From Halieaceae bacterium (GTDB taxonomy: Bacteria; Pseudomonadota; Gammaproteobacteria; Pseudomonadales; Halieaceae): a stretch of DNA of 15,881 nt. The notes under the pieces were generated by a model that did not search any database, was not told where the DNA came from, and saw nothing but the letters and a program-made list of their open reading frames with translations. The translations under genes and the position numbers were made by a program. The DNA lies in contig QXYP01000135.1 of assembly GCA_009886815.1 (NCBI GenBank), forward strand, positions 1,557-17,437. Direction: 5' to 3'. Positions within the stretch are counted from its first letter, which is position 1, and every line of letters begins with the position of its first letter. Shown piece by piece: positions 1 to 8,094 of the stretch.

Positions 1-1390
1 TCATATCGGGTCCCAAAATCGCCATGGAGTCGGGCATTGAATAGCCCGAGTTGCCCCCGGCAATTGCCACAAATAATGGGGCAAATAGCACCTTGGGCTT
101 GAGCTCCATGGCCGTCGACAGCGACTTTAGCGCTGCGAACAACGCGTCTCTGCTCCAGTCTTGCTGGGCTTCGAGGGTCCATAAGACGAATTGCAAGCAT
201 CTTACCGTGGCGTCAGACTCCTGATCAGCGCTCTCAAAGTCTGCGGCAGTAATCGGCAACTCGCCTGAGACGAGATAGGCCGATAAGGGAATAAAATCGG
301 ACAAGATGTTCATACGCGACTGGGCGTGGGGCAGTATTTTTTCCAGCATGTCCGCGTTGAGCGCCCAGTCTTGAAGCCGCTGACCCAACTGCGCCGTGGT
401 TAAATCCTCACGAATCCAGAGACCGTTGAGCCAGTTTAATTTTTCAACATCAAAAATAGGACCGCCCAAAGAGACCCGCTGAATATCAAATACCTGCTCC
501 ATTTCTGTGAGCGTAAATTTCTCCCGCTCATCGGGCATGGACCAGCCCATACGGCCCAAATAATTCAGCAATGCTTCGGGCAAAAATCCCATGCGCTGGT
601 AATACAAAATACTGGTCGGGTTTTTACGTTTGCTAAGCTTTGATTTGTCAGGGTTTCGCAACAGCGGTAAGTGACAAAGCTGAGGCATATCCCAACCAAA
701 GTACTCGTACAACAACTGGTGTTTGGGCGCAGAATTAATCCACTCTTCACCACGAATCACATGACTGATTTCCATCAGGTGGTCGTCGACAACATTGGCC
801 AAGTGGTAAGTGGGCATGCCATCTGACTTCAGTAAAATTTGAGCATCAACCATGCTCCAGTCCAGTTCAATAGCGCCTCTTAGCATATCGTTGATAGCGC
901 AGGAGCCTGCGCCTTCGGGCACCATCATGCGAATCACAAAAGGGGCATCAGCCGCCTTACGCGCGGCCTGCTCATCGGCGGGTAAAATAAGGTCAGAGGG
1001 CTTGAGTGCCGTGCTATTGCCCGACTCCCGGCGTGCCTCGCGCAGCGTATTCAGCTCCTCGCTTGTGCGATAACACACAAAGGCCTTACCCGCTTCCACT
1101 AGCTGCCAGGCATAGTTGGCATAGGTATCCCCCCGCTCACTCTGCCGATAAGGACCATGAGGCCCTCCTATGTCGGGGCCTTCATCCCAGTCGAGTCCCA
1201 ACCAACGTAAAGACTTCAATACCGCCTGTTCCGCTTCGGGTGTGCTGCGAGCTCGATCAGTATCTTCAATACGCAAAATAAACTCACCGCCGTGAGCCCG
1301 GGCAAAACACCGATTAAACAAAGCCATATAAGCGGTACCCACATGGGGGTCACCCGTGGGAGATGGGGCAACGCGAGTGCGCACAGTCAC
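1..1390 (-). CDS. gltX: Glutamyl-tRNA synthetase (GluRS), C-terminus cut by window edge
   Basis: Class I aminoacyl-tRNA synthetase that charges tRNA-Glu with glutamate in the cytoplasm. The minus-strand frame is open from 1390 to the window edge (463 codons); homologues are about 470-495 aa, so only some 10-30 residues should be missing. Visible: N-terminal [12 protein letters not shown] carrying the HIGH-type motif (H16-T19), [15 protein letters not shown] (about 38-53), WDEGP (68-72), HVIRGEEW (210-217) and KLSKR (251-255), the KMSKS equivalent. The C-terminal anticodon-binding part runs to the edge. The cysteine/histidine zinc cluster of the E. coli enzyme is absent, only one Cys being present there. 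The GTG start at 1390 is chosen because GGAG (1400-1403 on this strand) lies 9 nt upstream and the conserved sequence begins at codon 3. Transcribed divergently from the peptide-transporter operon. Confidence 0.96.
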   Translation of the reverse strand, partial: MTVRTRVAPSPTGDPHVGTAYMALFNRCFARAHGGEFILRIEDTDRARSTPEAEQAVLKSLRWLGLDWDEGPDIGGPHGPYRQSERGDTYANYAWQLVEAGKAFVCYRTSEELNTLREARRESGNSTALKPSDLILPADEQAARKAADAPFVIRMMVPEGAGSCAINDMLRGAIELDWSMVDAQILLKSDGMPTYHLANVVDDHLMEISHVIRGEEWINSAPKHQLLYEYFGWDMPQLCHLPLLRNPDKSKLSKRKNPTSILYYQRMGFLPEALLNYLGRMGWSMPDEREKFTLTEMEQVFDIQRVSLGGPIFDVEKLNWLNGLWIREDLTTAQLGQRLQDWALNADMLEKILPHAQSRMNILSDFIPLSAYLVSGELPITAADFESADQESDATVRCLQFVLWTLEAQQDWSRDALFAALKSLSTAMELKPKVLFAPLFVAIAGGNSGYSMPDSMAILGPDM

Positions 1391-1639
1391 GAATCTTTAC
1401 TCCAAAATGAACGATATGAGGAGCAGGAGTTTATCAGAGCCCGAAGTGTATCTGCTGCTACCGATAACAATATAAATAGCGCTTGGCATTTATCGAGTAA
1501 CACGCATAAACGTTGCCGGCGGGACTGCACAGAGGGTGCCCTCCTATGGCATAGTACATGCCTGAGTTTTACGGGGCCCATGGCCTTATAAGACCCACAT
1601 AGCGCCCATCCCAGTATCCGTAATTAAGGCAGAGACCAC
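1391..1639. promoter_or_regulatory. Divergent gltX / opp control region
   Basis: This 249-bp gap must hold the promoters for both divergent units. Seen directly: a perfect dyad GAGGG-TG-CCCTC at 1532-1543, a second dyad GGCAT-AGTAC-ATGCC at 1548-1562, and TATAAG at 1587-1592, a possible -10 for the transporter operon with no convincing -35. On the gltX side an AT-rich stretch at about 1468-1480 could be a -10 region but also lacks a good -35. An AAGG at 1626-1629 precedes the oppA GTG by 10 nt. Short open frames through here match no family I know. That the dyads are operators is inference. Confidence 0.4.
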
Positions 1640-3300
1640 GTGAAAACCAGACAAGCCCTTGGGGGATTACTACGCACCCTGTTTTCGACGGTAATCGCCA
1701 CTAGCTTAATGGCCTGCGGTGGGGGGGAAAGCAATGTTCTCGAAGGTAACCGTACGGGAATTTTGCACTACGGCAATGGCGCTGAACCCCAAGGTCTAGA
1801 CCCCCATGTGGTTACTGGCGTTCCCGAAAACCACCTGATTAGAGCCCTTTTCGAGGGTCTTGCAGTAAAAAACCCGATCACTCTAGAGCCCGAACCGGGC
1901 GTTGCGCAACGCTGGGAGTTCAGCGACCAAGGGAAAGTCATTACGTTTTATTTAAATCCTGAAGCCCGCTGGTCCAACGGTGAACAAGTGACCGCCAGTG
2001 ACTATGTGTGGAGCTGGAATCGGGCGCTGCATCCGCAAACCGGTAACCTCTATGCCTACATGCTTTACCCCGTCAAAAACGCCGAGGCCTATGCTAAAGG
2101 GGAAATTAAGGATTTCGCCGCTGTGGGGGTGAAGGCGCTGACCGATACAACGTTAGAAGTCACTCTCAACGCACCTACCCCCTACTTTATTCAACTCATG
2201 GATCACTACAGTACCTTTGCGGTGCATCCCGAAACGCTGCTCAAATTTGGCAAAATGACCGACCGCTTCACCCCCTGGACTCGCGTTGGCAGCATGGTCA
2301 GCAACGGTGCTTTTGTGCTGACTGATTGGGCGCTCAATCGTCATATTAAAATGGCCAAGAGCCCGCATTACTGGGACAGAGACAAGGTGAGCCTAAACGG
2401 TGTGGTCTTCTACCCCACAGAGAATGTGGTGAGCGAAGAACGCATGTTTCGGGTCGAGCAACTTCACTACACCGCCGTCGTGCCACTCGATAAAATTCCC
2501 GTATACCGCGAACGGCCCAACACCCCCTACCTGCAGTCTCCTTACCTAGGCACCTATTACTATCTGGTCAATACCGACAGGCCCCCGGTAGACAACGTCA
2601 AAGTCCGACAAGCCTTATCAATGTCGGTAGATCGGGAAAAGCTCGTTCGCAGTGTGCTACAGGAGACAGCCGTAGCGGCCTATAGCATTACACCACCCGA
2701 CACCTTGGGTTATTACCCACCTCAAGTATTCAGCTACGACCCCGACAAGGCTAGGGCCTTACTGGCAGAGGCTGGCTACCCCAATGGCGAGGGCTGGCCG
2801 GGGCTTGAAATCATTTACAACACGCAGGAAGCCCATCGAAAGATAGCCGTTGCTATTCAGCAAATGTGGAAGTCCGAGCTAAACGTCGACATCACGATTG
2901 CCAATCAGGAGTGGAAGGTCTATTTGAATTCGGTTTCCCAGCGCGATTTCCAAGTTGCTCGAAGAGGCTGGATTGGCGACTACGTCGATGCCAACAACTT
3001 TTTAGACTTGTTTATTACTGATGGCGGTAATAACAACACCGGATACAGCAACGCCATTTACGACGACTTGATTCTGCAAAAAGCGCCCCGAGCTCAATCT
3101 CGGGAAGAGCGCTACGCCCTGTTCACAGAGGCGGAAACTATGCTCATGGAGGAGATGCCCATCATTCCAATCTACACCTACACCAGCAAACACCTTATTC
3201 ACCCGAGTGTTGAGGGCATCTACCCGAACCTGATGGATTCACTGAATCTTAAGTACGTCAAATTGCACCCCGAGCAGACGTTGTCCGGGGAGGTGAACTA

Positions 3301-3301
<1 letters not shown>
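1640..3301 (+). CDS. oppA: Peptide ABC transporter substrate-binding lipoprotein (OppA-like, SBP family 5)
   Basis: Captures oligopeptides in the periplasm and hands them to the downstream permease/ATPase. The 553-aa product starts with a lipoprotein signal peptide: charged MKTRQ, a hydrophobic core, then lipobox LMAC with the acylated Cys at residue 26, followed by a Gly/Glu/Ser linker. The mature part opens with GAEPQGLDPHVVTGVPENH, close to OppA of enteric bacteria, and near the C-terminus has the SBP_bac_5 pattern NNNTGYSNAIYDDLI. Length agrees with OppA (about 540 aa). Start is GTG at 1640; no ATG sits nearby in frame and the signal peptide begins here. Its stop TAA shares one base with the next ATG (TAATG), so translation is probably coupled. 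Exact substrate (peptides in general or murein peptides) cannot be told. Confidence 0.93.
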
Positions 3302-4235
<934 letters not shown>

Positions 4236-4239
<4 letters not shown>

Positions 4240-5135
4240 CAACCCTCCAAGCAAGTGAACCGGTAGACCTTCTCGAGCATGCTGAACAAGGCGCGTCACT
4301 CTGGCGAGATGCTTGGCAGCGACTGCGTAAAAATAAAATGGCGGTTGGCGGCGGTATTACCCTGCTGCTGTTCATCTTGATGGCGCTGCTGACCCCATGG
4401 TTGGCACCTTACAGCTATGAGGCGCAGAACCTTGACCTGGGCGCATCGCCACCCTCCGCCGCACATTGGTTAGGCACCGATGTCTTCGGACGAGATGTAC
4501 TGACTCAGGTCATGTATGGCGGGCGTGTGTCACTCGCTGTAGGGTTTATTGCCACCGCGGTGGCCTTGCTCATAGGCGTTACTTGGGGCGCTGTAGCGGG
4601 TTATGTCGGTGGGCGTGTCGATGCCGTAATGATGCGCATCGTCGATATTTTATACGCCCTGCCTTTCATGATCTTTATTGTGTTGTTAATGGTCGTGTTT
4701 GGTCGCAACGTACTGCTGCTGTTTTTAGCGATCGGTGCCGTCGAATGGCTCACGATGGCCCGTATTATGCGCTCCCAAGTTCAGTCATTGCGCCAGCAAG
4801 AATTTGTCGAGGCGGCTATATCCCTTGGCTTATCGCCAGCGGCGATTATTAGAAGGCATGTGATACCCAATGCCTTGGGTCCCATCATTGTTTATACAAC
4901 GCTCACAATCCCATCGGTCATGCTTTTAGAGGCTTTTTTAAGCTTCTTGGGGCTGGGCATTCAGCCGCCAGAGAGTTCCTGGGGCCTGCTAATCAACTAC
5001 GGTGTTGAAACCATGGAGGAATATCCCTGGCTGCTGATTTTCCCGGGGCTGGCCCTAACCACCACCTTGTTCTCGCTCAACTTTTTGGGTGACGGGCTAC
5101 GTGATGCACTCGATGTGCGGGGGTCTAAAGACTGA
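4236..5135 (+). CDS. oppC: Peptide ABC transporter permease (OppC/DppC family)
   Basis: Second inner-membrane permease subunit, 299 aa against 302 in E. coli OppC. Residues about 20-35 carry the SLWRDAWQRLRKNKMAV entry helix typical of OppC N-termini, followed by the first membrane segment and the conserved HWLGTDVFGRDVLTQVMYGGRVSL stretch (about 77-100; split here by residue runs HWLGTD and GRDV). The EAA coupling loop is at about 189-215 (EFVEAAISLGLS, then RRHVIPNALG). The end contains FLGLGIQPPESSWG and NFLGDGLRDALD, both characteristic. GGAGGTG 5 nt before the ATG gives a good ribosome binding site. Overlaps oppB by 4 nt and the ATPase gene by 1 nt. Confidence 0.95.
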
Positions 5136-6721
5136 TGAGCTTACTAACTGTCGATAATTTAGAAGTGAGCTTTGTGACTCGAAACGGCACTCACAAGGCC
5201 GTTAAAGGCGTAAGCTTCACCGTAGAAACCCAGCAAATAACGGCGATTATTGGCGAGTCGGGCTCGGGGAAATCGGTCTCCTGCTATGCCTTACTCGGGC
5301 TCATTCCATCCCCTCCGGGTCGTATTGACGGCGGCAGTGCCCAATTCCAAGGGCAAAACTTGTTAACGCTGTCTGAAGCAGAGCTCCGGAAGATTCGCGG
5401 CAGTGATGTCGCCATGATTTTTCAGGATCCAATGACCTGTTTAAACCCCTATCTCACCATTGGTGAACAGCTGATCGAGCCCCTGCTTATACACCGCAAT
5501 CTTTCCCGAGCAGATGCCAAAACTCGCGCCATAGAATTACTCGACGAGGTGGGTATACGCAGTCCCAATAGCACTTTCGATAGTTTCCCTCACGAGTTTT
5601 CAGGCGGTATGCGTCAGCGGGTCATGATTGCTATGGCATTGATCAATGAGCCTAAGCTGCTCATTGCCGATGAACCCACCACAGCGCTTGATGTAACGAT
5701 TCAGGCACAAATTTTACGACTCATTGCTGATCTGCAAAAAAACCGCGATATTGGCGTGCTGTTTATTTCCCATGACCTCGCCGTCGTCTCCGATATTGCT
5801 GACCAGATTGTTGTTATGGAACAGGGTGAAGTGGTCGAAAGCGGGTCTCCCGATACCATTTTTAATCACGCCCAGCACCCCTATACACAAAAACTACTTG
5901 CGGCGATTCCCTCTGGAGAACGCGAAGAGCCCGCAGCGAAAAACCAGGCTTTAATCAATGTCTGCAACCTTCGCACATGGTTTCAGCCCAACGCCAAAGC
6001 AGAGCCGGTCAAAGCTGTCGATGACGTGAGCTTTGATATTTATCGCGGCGAAATATTGGGGCTAGTGGGCGAGTCTGGCAGTGGAAAATCGACATTGGGC
6101 CGGTCGATTATGCGGCTTGCGCCCATAACAAGCGGTCAAGTGACTTTTGATGAAACCCATCTAACCGGCCTGGAAGGCCGCAACCTGAAAGAGTTTCGCT
6201 CGCGCATGCAAATGATCTTTCAGGATCCCTTTGCCTCACTGAACCCACGCATGACAGTTTACGATACGCTCGCCGAGCCGTTGTTGTTGCATGGTATTTG
6301 TCAGCGAGCAAACCTTGACCGTCACATCGCCAAGCTCATGGACGACGTGGGTCTTGCGAGAAACTTTATTCGCAAATACCCCCATGAGTTCTCTGGCGGG
6401 CAGCGACAACGTATTGCTATTGGGCGAGCGCTCGCGACTCAACCCGAATTCATTGTTGCCGATGAGCCTGTCTCGGCTCTCGACGTCACCATTCAAGCGC
6501 AAATCCTCGACTTATTAATGGCACTCGGTCGCGAGCACAATCTCACCATGCTGTTCGTGTCTCACGACATGGCGGTTATTCGACACATTGCTGATCGGGT
6601 GCTGGTCATGTACCACGGTAAGATTGTCGAGGCAGGGCCAGTGAAGCAGGTCTTCAACAACCCAGCAGAGCCCTACACCCAGTCCTTATTGTCCAGCATT
6701 CCCGGCGCTGCCATAATGTGA
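5135..6721 (+). CDS. Fused OppD-OppF-type double ATPase of the peptide ABC transporter
   Basis: One 528-aa polypeptide holds both nucleotide-binding domains that power the permeases. Domain 1 (about 1-260): Walker A GESGSGKS at 40-47, Q-loop FQDPM, signature FSGGMRQR at 155-162, Walker B LLIADE at 175-180, H-loop His213. Domain 2 (about 272-528): Walker A at 312-319, signature FSGGQRQR at 419-426, Walker B FIVADE at 439-444, His477. Each half ends in the peptide-importer tail (HPYTQKLLAAIP and EPYTQSLLSSIP), so these are OppD and OppF equivalents joined by a short linker. Both sites look catalytically complete. The layout resembles YejF/GsiA, but the permeases are OppB/OppC-sized. Starts by TGATG overlap with oppC. 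It is the last gene of the operon. Confidence 0.95.
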   Translation: MSLLTVDNLEVSFVTRNGTHKAVKGVSFTVETQQITAIIGESGSGKSVSCYALLGLIPSPPGRIDGGSAQFQGQNLLTLSEAELRKIRGSDVAMIFQDPMTCLNPYLTIGEQLIEPLLIHRNLSRADAKTRAIELLDEVGIRSPNSTFDSFPHEFSGGMRQRVMIAMALINEPKLLIADEPTTALDVTIQAQILRLIADLQKNRDIGVLFISHDLAVVSDIADQIVVMEQGEVVESGSPDTIFNHAQHPYTQKLLAAIPSGEREEPAAKNQALINVCNLRTWFQPNAKAEPVKAVDDVSFDIYRGEILGLVGESGSGKSTLGRSIMRLAPITSGQVTFDETHLTGLEGRNLKEFRSRMQMIFQDPFASLNPRMTVYDTLAEPLLLHGICQRANLDRHIAKLMDDVGLARNFIRKYPHEFSGGQRQRIAIGRALATQPEFIVADEPVSALDVTIQAQILDLLMALGREHNLTMLFVSHDMAVIRHIADRVLVMYHGKIVEAGPVKQVFNNPAEPYTQSLLSSIPGAAIM

Positions 6722-6983
6722 TGGCGAGAGTCCACTTGTCAGGTATGAGTGCATTGAGTTTCTTACGGATGCCAGTGCCGCCGGCGCAACTATTCTCTGA
6801 CAGGTTAACTGACCGGTGCCAACTACCACCGATACCACCCAGGTGCCCTTCGGTGCAGAGATTGCATTAGGCCAGTGCCATGCCGCTAAACAGCTAAAAA
6901 TATAAGCATCGAGGCACTTTTTTTCGCCATCGATTGAAACAACCCGCCACCGGCCTCATCTACAGCGTAAAGCCACCTTCAAG
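6722..6983. other. Intergenic stretch without a supported gene
   Basis: This 262-bp gap lies between two convergent genes, the transporter ATPase and the SDR. No frame on either strand gives a recognisable protein. One plus-strand frame from about 6747 reads fairly protein-like for 50 codons but carries two TGA stops close together, so at most it is a decayed remnant; I cannot name a family. The right end (6960-6983) is a copy of the SDR gene tail. Confidence 0.5.
6874..6924 (+). terminator. Weak Rho-independent terminator candidate for the opp operon
   Basis: AGTGCC (6874-6879) can pair with GGCACT (6913-6918), and the right arm runs directly into seven T residues (6918-6924). The 33-nt loop is long, although an internal GCT/AGC pairing could shorten it. 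It sits about 150 bp after the last transporter gene in the correct orientation. The T-run is the stronger part of the evidence. Confidence 0.3.
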
Positions 6984-7007
6984 CTACAGCGTAAAGCCAC
7001 CATCAAG
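6960..7007. repeat. 24-bp tandem duplication of the SDR gene 3' end
   Basis: Two adjacent 24-bp units, 6960-6983 and 6984-7007, differ at one base (T at 6978 versus A at 7002). Read on the minus strand, the gene ends ...LDGGFTL-stop and is followed directly by LEGGFTL-stop, so codons and stop were copied. Because 24 is a multiple of three the two copies stay in one frame. The inner copy (6984-7007) is the functional gene end. Confidence 0.95.
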
Positions 7008-7757
7008 CGTCAGCAATTGTCCCGTCACATAACGCGACCCGGTAACGAAAGATAGAATCGCATCGGCAACATCGTCTGGCGTGACCACATGCCCCAGTGG
7101 TGTTTGCTCAGAAAAAGCAGCCTTTAATTGATCGTACTGTCCTGCATCACCCCCGCCCCAAGTATTGAATGCCCAGTCACCATCAATTAATCCGGGCAGC
7201 ACAGCGTTGACACGAATCCCGTCTTTACCCAAGGTTTTAGCCAGCGTTTTCGTGAGGCTATTCATACCCGCCTTGGAGGCGCAATACGCTATCGAACTGC
7301 CATTCGCAGTCAGGCTGGCTATACTGGAGGTCATAACCACTGCACCTGAGCCTGCATCGCGTAAGTAAGGAGCGGCAGCACGTGTCATAAAAAAGGCACC
7401 CATGAGATTAACCCCCAAAGCTTGATGCCAGATATCTTCGGTAAGCCCCTCAAGATCATGGTGCGGTACAAACGTTGTGGTGCCAGCATTGTTGATCAAT
7501 ATATCGAGCCGTCCAAACTTTTCGATCGTCTCACTGACCATGCGACGACAGTCTTTTTCCTGACTCACGTCGCCCTGCAGCGCTATCCCTTGAACCCCTT
7601 CCTGAACAACATGATCAACAACGGCCTCTGCACCGGTTTGTGACGAATTGTAATTAACGGCGACATTGACGCCCAATTTGGCGAGCTTTATTGCCACCGC
7701 AGCACCAACACCTGAACTCGCACCGGTTATTAAAGCCGCTTGATTTGAATAAGACAT
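6984..7757 (-). CDS. Short-chain dehydrogenase/reductase (classical SDR, FabG-like)
   Basis: NAD(P)-dependent oxidoreductase of the classical SDR family; substrate unknown. The 257-aa length is typical. Visible: cofactor motif TGASSGVG (11-18), NNAG (89-92), catalytic Asn at about 117, Ser144/145 in MTSSIAS, Tyr158 and Lys162 in YCASK, then VNAVLPG (183-189) and a C-terminal GQLLTLDGGFTL. The NYNSSQ stretch after the second beta-strand (35-40) lacks an acidic residue there, which weakly suggests NADP preference (inference). FabG is usually slightly shorter and sits in a fatty-acid cluster; no such cluster is here, so fabG is not assigned. The gene stands alone, convergent with the transporter operon and divergent from the sensor kinase. 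A weak AAGAGA precedes the ATG. The 3' end is duplicated. Confidence 0.9.
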   Translation of the reverse strand: MSYSNQAALITGASSGVGAAVAIKLAKLGVNVAVNYNSSQTGAEAVVDHVVQEGVQGIALQGDVSQEKDCRRMVSETIEKFGRLDILINNAGTTTFVPHHDLEGLTEDIWHQALGVNLMGAFFMTRAAAPYLRDAGSGAVVMTSSIASLTANGSSIAYCASKAGMNSLTKTLAKTLGKDGIRVNAVLPGLIDGDWAFNTWGGGDAGQYDQLKAAFSEQTPLGHVVTPDDVADAILSFVTGSRYVTGQLLTLDGGFTL

Positions 7758-8021
7758 GGTCTCTTACGATCCTTGTGTGCAGTTGACATAGAACTTGGGA
7801 GTCTCTGTTCATGCGAGATTTCAGCGTTAGCATCAGTACAAACCATCGACTGGCTTATGAGCCATAATAAACCTCCTGTTAGTAGGCCGCCACAAAGGCA
7901 CCTCTCACTGCGATCCCCTCTAACGACCCTAGTAGAGATTTCTATGTACTTAATGCGCAGCGGGCTACCAGTTAACCCTACAATGTCTTACCATCCGACG
8001 AGACGCCAACGAGTAAGCTTG

Positions 8022-8053
8022 GAGGCGACTTTAAAAGAATTAACGATCGCCTC
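8022..8053. repeat. 7-bp perfect inverted repeat upstream of the kinase
   Basis: GAGGCGA and TCGCCTC are exact reverse complements separated by 18 nt; the right arm ends 41 nt before the kinase ATG. It could be an mRNA hairpin or a spaced operator. No T-run follows, so a terminator is unlikely. Confidence 0.6.
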
Positions 8054-8066
8054 ACCGAACGGAATA

Positions 8067-8084
8067 CAACACAAGGATGTGTTG
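8067..8084. repeat. 6-bp perfect inverted repeat enclosing AAGGAT
   Basis: CAACAC-AAGGAT-GTGTTG. The loop holds the only good Shine-Dalgarno-like sequence near the kinase start, but it is about 17 nt from the ATG at 8095, farther than usual. An in-frame TGA at 8083-8085 rules out an earlier kinase start in that frame. Confidence 0.6.
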
Positions 8085-8094
8085 AGTAAGCACA

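Larger units (their letters stand above)
7758..8094. promoter_or_regulatory. Divergent SDR / histidine-kinase leader region with two inverted repeats
   Basis: This 337-bp gap separates the divergent SDR and kinase genes. Seen: a perfect 7-bp inverted repeat GAGGCGA (8022-8028) / TCGCCTC (8047-8053) with an 18-nt AT-rich spacer, and a perfect 6-bp one CAACAC (8067-8072) / GTGTTG (8079-8084) around AAGGAT. A TTGACA at 7783-7788 has no matching -10 element. A 112-codon frame crosses the region (7773-8111) but has no recognisable content and runs into the kinase gene, so I do not call it. Confidence 0.4.

Noticed and set aside
852..1281. Plus-strand frames of 73 and 91 codons inside gltX
   Set aside because: They are antisense to unbroken, well-conserved gltX coding sequence.
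1292..1591. 99-codon plus-strand frame over the gltX start
   Set aside because: Antisense to the conserved gltX N-terminus and extends into the control region; no family resemblance.
7783..7811. TTGACA as a -35 element
   Set aside because: The hexamer 17 nt downstream (TGTTCA) is a poor -10 match.
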